Translations under genes and position numbers: made by a program | In this document: piece by piece, positions 6,167-9,932 of the stretch | Position numbering within the stretch: position 1 is the stretch's first letter | How the letters are laid out: every line of letters begins with the position of its first letter | Assembly: GCA_902768995.1 (NCBI GenBank) | Contig: CACXNN010000034.1 | Coordinates: 1 to 9,932, forward strand | Reading direction: 5' to 3' | Source of the DNA: an uncultured Eubacteriales bacterium | GTDB taxonomy: Bacteria; Bacillota; Clostridia; Christensenellales; CAG-138 | DNA: 9,932 nt | Notes under the pieces: model-generated | What the model was told of the DNA's origin: nothing | What the model saw: only the letters and a program-made list of their open reading frames with translations | Databases searched by the model: none

Positions 6167-7456
6167 ATGGATTACAGGCACTCCGTTTCACTGGATCTGG
6201 ATAAATGCAAGGGCTGCACCCACTGTTTGAGGCGTTGCCCTACGGAAGCTATCCGCATCCGTGACGGACATGCCGTGATCAACGCCCTCCAGTGCATCGA
6301 CTGCGGGGAATGCATCCGTGTCTGTCCCTACAAGGCCAAGCGGGCCATCTGCGACAGCCTGGAGGATCTGGACCGTTCCAAGTACCTGATCGCGCTTCCG
6401 GCGCCTTCGCTCTTCGGCCAGTTCATCAACGTGACGGACGTGGACTATGTGCTCCAAGGCCTCCTCGACATGGGTTTCAACGACGTGTTCGAGGTTTCCC
6501 GCTGCGCGGAGATCATCACGGAGTACACCCGGCGCTACATGAAGCGCAAGGACATCCCTCGTCCGGCCATCAGCTCCGCCTGCCCGGTGGTGGTGCGTCT
6601 CATCACCATCCGCTTCCCATCCCTCATCGACCATATCGTGCCTTTGATGCCGCCCATCGAGCTCGCTGGCCGGATGGCCAAGGAAGAGGCCATGAAGAAG
6701 CATCCGGAGCTGAAGAAAGAGGACATCAAGACGGTGTTCATCAGCCCCTGTCCGGCCAAGTTCAGCTGGGTCAAGAACGGGGACAACGACGATGAGCTCC
6801 CCTGTGTGGACTACGTGGTGGCCATCAGCGAGGTGTATTTCAAGCTCCTCAACGCCATCAAGCCCAAGGGGACGCCGAAGATCACCTCCGAATCCGGCAT
6901 GATCGGCCTTGGCTGGGCCTCCTCCGGCGGAGAGGGTTCCGCCCTGATGAACGACAGGTATCTGGCGGCCGACGGCATCGAGAACGTGATCCGGGTGTTG
7001 GACAGCATCGAGATGGGCAGTTTCCCCAGCGTGGACTTCGCGGAGCTGGACGCCTGCAGCGGCGGGTGTGTCGGCGGCGTCCTTACGGTGGAGAACCCCT
7101 ATATCGCCCAGGTCCGCTTGCAGACCCTGCGCCGGTATATGCCCGTGAGCCTCAACCATGTGCCTCGGCAAAACGGTGACGTGGACGTGCCGGAGGATAT
7201 CTTGACCGTGAAGCCGGCCACCTTCGCCAACGTATCCGCTTTGAACGTGAGCCGGTTCGAGTCCATCCGCATGATGGCGGACATCGAGAACATCCATGAG
7301 AGCCTGCCGGCTTTGGACTGCGGTTCCTGCGGCGCTCCCAACTGCCGCGCCTTCGCGGAGGATGTGGTGAAGGGGGAGGCGAACATCGACGAGTGCATCG
7401 TCCATATGCGGGAACAGCTGAAAAAACTCATGAGCGAAATGGAGAAGAAGTCATGA
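6167..7456 (+). CDS. hydS: Putative sensory [FeFe]-hydrogenase HydS
   Basis: The protein has 429 residues. Two [4Fe-4S] ferredoxin motifs (C14, C17, C20, C24 and C43, C46, C49, C53) lead into an H-cluster domain at about 72-330. The H-cluster ligands are C139 (SSACP), C195 (ISPCPAK) and C297/C301 (DACSGGCVGG). An extra four-cysteine site, C385, C388, C393, C410 (CX2CX4CX16C), lies near the C-terminus. Compared with catalytic enzymes (TSCCPGW, MPCxxK, MACxxGC), A138 replaces the proton-relay cysteine, and S193, D295 and W201 replace a methionine, a methionine and a glutamate around the cluster. This matches the putative sensory type (group C, T. maritima HydS), expected to bind H2 but turn it over slowly. 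The usual C-terminal PAS domain is missing: the chain ends 19 residues after C410. AAGAGG at 6156-6161 precedes the ATG. It probably reports H2 or redox state to the adjacent ATPases, which is inference. Confidence 0.88.
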   Translation: MDYRHSVSLDLDKCKGCTHCLRRCPTEAIRIRDGHAVINALQCIDCGECIRVCPYKAKRAICDSLEDLDRSKYLIALPAPSLFGQFINVTDVDYVLQGLLDMGFNDVFEVSRCAEIITEYTRRYMKRKDIPRPAISSACPVVVRLITIRFPSLIDHIVPLMPPIELAGRMAKEEAMKKHPELKKEDIKTVFISPCPAKFSWVKNGDNDDELPCVDYVVAISEVYFKLLNAIKPKGTPKITSESGMIGLGWASSGGEGSALMNDRYLAADGIENVIRVLDSIEMGSFPSVDFAELDACSGGCVGGVLTVENPYIAQVRLQTLRRYMPVSLNHVPRQNGDVDVPEDILTVKPATFANVSALNVSRFESIRMMADIENIHESLPALDCGSCGAPNCRAFAEDVVKGEANIDECIVHMREQLKKLMSEMEKKS

Positions 7457-7779
7457 CCGTATTTGAGATCAGGGATGCGCTGGGGCTCGTTCCCCTGCAC
7501 GAGGCCGAGGATCGGCCGGTCACCGGCGGATATGCCGGGGATCTGTTGAGCTGGGTCATGGGTCGGGCACAGAGCGGCGACTGCTGGATCACCATCATGT
7601 CCAACCGCAACGTGCCGGCGGTCTGCTCCCTCACGGACGCGGCCATGGTCATCTTCGCGGAAGATGTGACCCCGGACGACGCGGCTTTGGAAGCGGCGGC
7701 GGACAACGATCTCAACTTCTATCGTTCCCCGCTGTCCGTGTTCGAGCTGTGCGCCAAGGTGGCTTCCCTGCTCTCATGA
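7453..7779 (+). CDS. DRTGG-domain protein 2
   Basis: The protein has 108 residues and is one DRTGG domain, with VTGGYAGDLLSWVMGRA (23-39), WITIMSNRNVPAVCSLTDAAMVIF (45-68) and a C-terminal SPLSVFELCAKVASLL helix. The GGYAGDLLS segment is the typical signature. Its ATG overlaps the hydS stop (ATGA at 7453-7456), with GGAG 8 nt upstream inside the hydS coding end, so the two are translationally coupled and probably made in equal amounts. An upstream in-frame ATG at 7393 would overlap hydS by 64 bases and is not needed. The function is unknown; close linkage to hydS in both this and related operons suggests a binding partner or ligand-sensing accessory. C44, C58 and C100 are present without a metal-binding pattern. 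Confidence 0.8.
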   Translation: MTVFEIRDALGLVPLHEAEDRPVTGGYAGDLLSWVMGRAQSGDCWITIMSNRNVPAVCSLTDAAMVIFAEDVTPDDAALEAAADNDLNFYRSPLSVFELCAKVASLLS

Positions 7780-8495
7780 ACGCATTCGCTGTCGATCTGC
7801 ACATCCATTCCTGCCTGTCTCCCTGCGCGGAGGACGATATGACCCCCTGCAACATCGCGGGGATGGGATATCTCAACGGGCTCAGGATCATGGCGCTGAC
7901 GGATCACAACACGGCGAAGAACTGTCCGGCCTTTTACGCCGCCTGTCGGGAATACGGCATCGTGCCCGTGTCGGGCATGGAGCTGACCACGGCGGAGGAC
8001 GTCCACATGGTCTGCCTGTTCCCCAAGCTCGATACAGCTCTGGCGTTCGATAAGCTGGTGGAGGAGCGGCGCATGAAGGTGAAGAACAAGCCCGCGATCT
8101 TCGGAGAGCAGATCATTATGGGCGAGCAGGACGTGCCCATCGGCAACGATCCCTGGTTCCTGCCGGCGGCCACCTCTATCCCCATCGAGGAGGGAGCAAA
8201 GCTGGTCCGGTCCATGGGCGGGGTCTGTTATCCGGCTCATATCGACCGGGAGGCCAACGGACTTCTGGCGGTGCTGGGCTTCTTCCCGGAGGAACCGGTG
8301 TTCACCCTGGCCGAAGTCCATGACGAGGACAAGCGCGATTTGGCGGGAGGACGGAAGATCCTGGTCTCCTCAGACGCCCACCGGCTCTGGGAGATCAGCG
8401 ACGGCAGCTTCTGTGTTCATCTGGACGTGAGCCCGAAGGCGGGGGAGGAGGCCGTTCGCAAAGCTTTCTTTGCCATGCTGGAGAAGAAATCATGA
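7776..8495 (+). CDS. PHP-domain metal-dependent phosphoesterase
   Basis: The protein has 239 residues and is a single PHP domain with all expected metal ligands: H9 and H11 (DLHIHS), an acidic residue in CAEDD (18-21), D43/H44 (TDHN), E69 (GMEL), H77 (DVHMVC), H155 (YPAHIDR) and D200/H202 (SSDAH). PHP proteins are trinuclear-metal phosphoesterases such as histidinol phosphatase, nucleoside bisphosphate phosphatases and polymerase proofreading domains. The substrate here is unknown; the operon suggests a phosphorylated protein or small signal rather than a biosynthetic intermediate. C13, C17 and C25 lie close to the first metal motif, which is unusual and could make activity redox-sensitive. 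The start is the ATG of an ATGA overlap with DRTGG 2 (7776-7779); a GTG at 7749 is in frame but lacks a ribosome site. It is overlapped in turn by the next gene. Confidence 0.87.
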   Translation: MNAFAVDLHIHSCLSPCAEDDMTPCNIAGMGYLNGLRIMALTDHNTAKNCPAFYAACREYGIVPVSGMELTTAEDVHMVCLFPKLDTALAFDKLVEERRMKVKNKPAIFGEQIIMGEQDVPIGNDPWFLPAATSIPIEEGAKLVRSMGGVCYPAHIDREANGLLAVLGFFPEEPVFTLAEVHDEDKRDLAGGRKILVSSDAHRLWEISDGSFCVHLDVSPKAGEEAVRKAFFAMLEKKS

Positions 8496-9043
8496 AGGAA
8501 CTGTCGCTGAACATTCTGGATATCGTGCAGAACTCCATCTCCGCCGAAGCGTCATTGATCGAGATACTGCTGGCGGAAACGGACGAGACGCTGCGCATCA
8601 CCATCAAGGATGACGGCAGAGGCATGTCGCCGGAATTCCTGGCCACGGTGATGGACCCCTTTTCCACCACCCGCAAGACCCGGAAGGTGGGCATGGGCAT
8701 CCCCCTGTTCAAGCTGGCGGCGGAGCAGACCGGCGGAGAGCTGACCATCACGTCCCGGACCAGGGACATGAGCCCGGAGGACCATGGCACGGTCATTTCC
8801 GCTTTCTTCTACAAGAATCACATGGATTTCACCCCCCTGGGGGACGTGGTATCCACTTTGATCAGTCTCATCCAGGGCTGTCCTGACGTGGATTTCCTTT
8901 TTGAGCACGAGCTGCCTAACGGGGAAATGGTCCACTTGGACACCCGGGAGATGAGGGAAGCCCTGGGAGACGAGATACCCTTGAACAGCTTCGAGGTCCT
9001 GGAATGGGCCAGAGAAAGCTTGAACGAACAATACGGTTTTTAG
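8492..9043 (+). CDS. Stand-alone histidine-kinase-type ATPase domain protein
   Basis: The protein has 183 residues. Residues 1-108 are a GHKL/HATPase_c domain: N-box LNILDIVQNSISA with N14, G1 box DDGRGM (40-45), the F-box-like DPFSTTRKTRKVGMGIPLFKLAAEQTGG (55-82) and G2 residues G67 and G69. Residues about 109-183 form an acidic alpha/beta tail that I do not recognise. No DHp helices with a phospho-accepting histidine, no PAS and no membrane segment are present, so it cannot be a complete histidine kinase alone. The F-box pattern is closer to histidine kinases than to RsbW, so it is a different subtype from the ATPase at 5718-6146. The start overlaps the PHP stop (ATGA at 8492-8495), with GGAGAAG (8480-8486) as ribosome site. 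A 46-nt gap follows. Confidence 0.83.
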   Translation: MKELSLNILDIVQNSISAEASLIEILLAETDETLRITIKDDGRGMSPEFLATVMDPFSTTRKTRKVGMGIPLFKLAAEQTGGELTITSRTRDMSPEDHGTVISAFFYKNHMDFTPLGDVVSTLISLIQGCPDVDFLFEHELPNGEMVHLDTREMREALGDEIPLNSFEVLEWARESLNEQYGF

Positions 9044-9089
9044 GCGAAAGCTTACTACATAACCAAAAACTTAGGAAAGGAAAACAACT

Positions 9090-9455
9090 ATGAAAAGTCT
9101 TGAGGAACTTGCAGCGATTCGGAACAAAATGAAGGATAGGGTCGCTATCCGCGAGAACAACGGCGATATCCGGATCGTCGTTGGCATGGCCACCTGCGGC
9201 ATCGCCGCCGGCGCCCGGCCCGTACTCAACGCCTTTGTGGAGGAAGTCCGCAAGCAGCACGCTGACAACGCCACCGTGACCCAGACCGGCTGCATCGGCA
9301 TGTGCCGGCTCGAGCCCATCGTGGAGGTCTTCGAGGGCGGCAAGGAGCGGGTCACCTATGTGAAGGTCAAGCCGGCCATGGTCCCCCGGATCGTCAAGGA
9401 GCACATCCTTGGCGGGAAACCCATCACGGAATACACCATCGGTGCCGCAGAATAA
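9090..9455 (+). CDS. Thioredoxin-fold (2Fe-2S) ferredoxin-like protein with three conserved cysteines
   Basis: The protein has 121 residues: a charged N-terminal helix, then a thioredoxin-like ferredoxin domain with MATCGIAAGARPV (C36) and TGCIGMC (C68, C72), ending in strands as in the N-terminus of HydB. In HydC and HydB the first motif is CX4C; here the position five residues before C36 is V31, so only three of four [2Fe-2S] ligands remain. Similar small proteins (T. maritima TM1420-like) lie beside HydS and HydABC genes. It may carry a cluster with a non-Cys ligand, use a thiol, or act as a structural/regulatory mimic of HydC. The ribosome site AGGAAAGG (9073-9080) is 9 nt upstream. It is 46 nt after the ATPase and 18 nt before hydB. 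Confidence 0.85.
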   Translation: MKSLEELAAIRNKMKDRVAIRENNGDIRIVVGMATCGIAAGARPVLNAFVEEVRKQHADNATVTQTGCIGMCRLEPIVEVFEGGKERVTYVKVKPAMVPRIVKEHILGGKPITEYTIGAAE

Positions 9456-9473
9456 AAACGGAGGATATTGAGA

Positions 9474-9932
9474 ATGATTCGTACGCATGTAATGATCTGT
9501 GGCGGTACGGGCTGTACCTCTTCTGACAGCCCCAAGATCGCCGAAGCCATGGAGCAGGAGATCGTCAAACTGGGCCTTCAGGATGAAGTCAAGGTCGTGC
9601 GCACTGGCTGCTTCGGCCTCTGCGAGATGGGCCCCGTCATGATCGTCTACCCCGATGGCACCTTCTACTCCCGCGTGAAGGTCTCCGATGTGCCTGAGAT
9701 CGCTTCCGAGCACCTCCTGAAGGGCCGTATCGTGGAGCGCCTCGTGCACCGCGACACCGAGGGCGGCGAGAAGGTCGAAGTCCCCACGCTGAAGGACATC
9801 GAGTTCTACAAGCCCCAGCTCCGTGTGGCGCTGCGCAACTGCGGCGTCATCAACCCGGAGGACATCGAGGAGTACATCGCCATGGACGGCTATTCCGCCC
9901 TGGGCAAGGTCCTCACCGAGATGACCCGTGAG
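9474..9932 (+). CDS. hydB: NADH-linked [FeFe]-hydrogenase subunit HydB (NuoF-like), 5' part
   Basis: The first 153 codons are present and the frame is open to the window end. Residues 1-95 form a thioredoxin-like [2Fe-2S] domain with C9 and C14 (CGGTGC) and C46 and C50 (TGCFGLC). The linker leading to the FMN/NADH module has YKPQLRVALRNCGVINPEDIEEYIAMDGYSAL, a recognisable HydB/NuoF segment. The FMN, NAD and [4Fe-4S] sites lie beyond the window. HydB is the NAD(H)-oxidoreducing, flavin-containing subunit of the trimeric electron-bifurcating hydrogenase. GGAGG (9460-9464) lies 9 nt before the ATG. The catalytic hydA is expected next, outside the window. NuoF-type subunits of other complexes look similar, but the operon argues for hydrogenase. 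Confidence 0.92.
   Translation, partial: MIRTHVMICGGTGCTSSDSPKIAEAMEQEIVKLGLQDEVKVVRTGCFGLCEMGPVMIVYPDGTFYSRVKVSDVPEIASEHLLKGRIVERLVHRDTEGGEKVEVPTLKDIEFYKPQLRVALRNCGVINPEDIEEYIAMDGYSALGKVLTEMTRE

Noticed and set aside
6188..7405. A 405-codon minus-strand open frame opposite hydS, plus similar long frames at 2906-3667 and 8916-9749
   Set aside because: All lie opposite strongly recognised genes, are rich in His, Asp, Gly and Val as expected for reverse-frame shadows, and have no promoter, ribosome site or family motif.
7749..7775. GTG at 7749 as the PHP protein start
   Set aside because: It adds nine residues before the conserved DLHIHS start region and has no ribosome site; the ATGA overlap at 7776 matches the other junctions.
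9044..9089. An internal promoter in the 46-nt gap before the ferredoxin-like gene
   Set aside because: TTGAAC at 9020 has no acceptable -10 at 16-18 bp, and no extended -10 is present; the gap mainly holds a ribosome site.

Overview
The window looks like chromosomal DNA of a strictly anaerobic, fairly GC-rich member of the Clostridia (Firmicutes). This is inferred from AGGAGG-type ribosome sites, low-GC intergenic stretches with sigma-A-like promoters, Thr/Pro-rich linkers in exported proteins and an NADH-linked [FeFe]-hydrogenase operon. I see no tRNA, rRNA, CRISPR array, insertion sequence or prophage signature.

Left part (1-4617), housekeeping and cell-envelope genes. The window opens inside a calcineurin-like metallophosphoesterase gene (+). 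A two-gene minus-strand operon follows: a membrane-anchored phosphodiester glycosidase (NAGPA-type) and then rmuC, closed by a terminator that starts inside the rmuC stop region. A divergent ttcA-like PP-loop tRNA thiolase gene (+) converges on a membrane-anchored double-SH3b protein (-), with one 14-bp-stem bidirectional terminator between them.

Control region (4618-4866). It holds a minus-strand promoter for the SH3b gene and a strong extended -10 promoter facing right. Two small palindromes flank that promoter, and a leader of about 79 nt has two hairpins and a possible 11-codon reading frame.

Right part (4867-9932), a hydrogenase operon that runs off the window. The order is hydC (NuoE-like), DRTGG protein 1, an RsbW/SpoIIAB-like ATPase, HydS (a putative sensory [FeFe]-hydrogenase), DRTGG protein 2, a PHP phosphoesterase, a second stand-alone histidine-kinase-type ATPase, a thioredoxin-fold ferredoxin-like protein, and the start of hydB (NuoF-like). 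hydC and hydB encode subunits of the NAD-linked, electron-bifurcating HydABC hydrogenase; the catalytic hydA is probably just downstream. The seven genes between them form a regulatory-looking cassette. HydS keeps all four H-cluster cysteines, but the proton-relay cysteine and three other residues around the cluster are replaced. HydS lacks a C-terminal PAS domain, while two kinase-type ATPase domains, a metal-dependent phosphoesterase and two DRTGG proteins are encoded alongside, four of the genes joined by ATGA start/stop overlaps. My reading is a split H2/redox-sensing signalling module built into the operon of the enzyme it may control. Parts of this gene set are known beside HydABC in Thermotoga and clostridia, but the signalling chemistry is, to my knowledge, not worked out.
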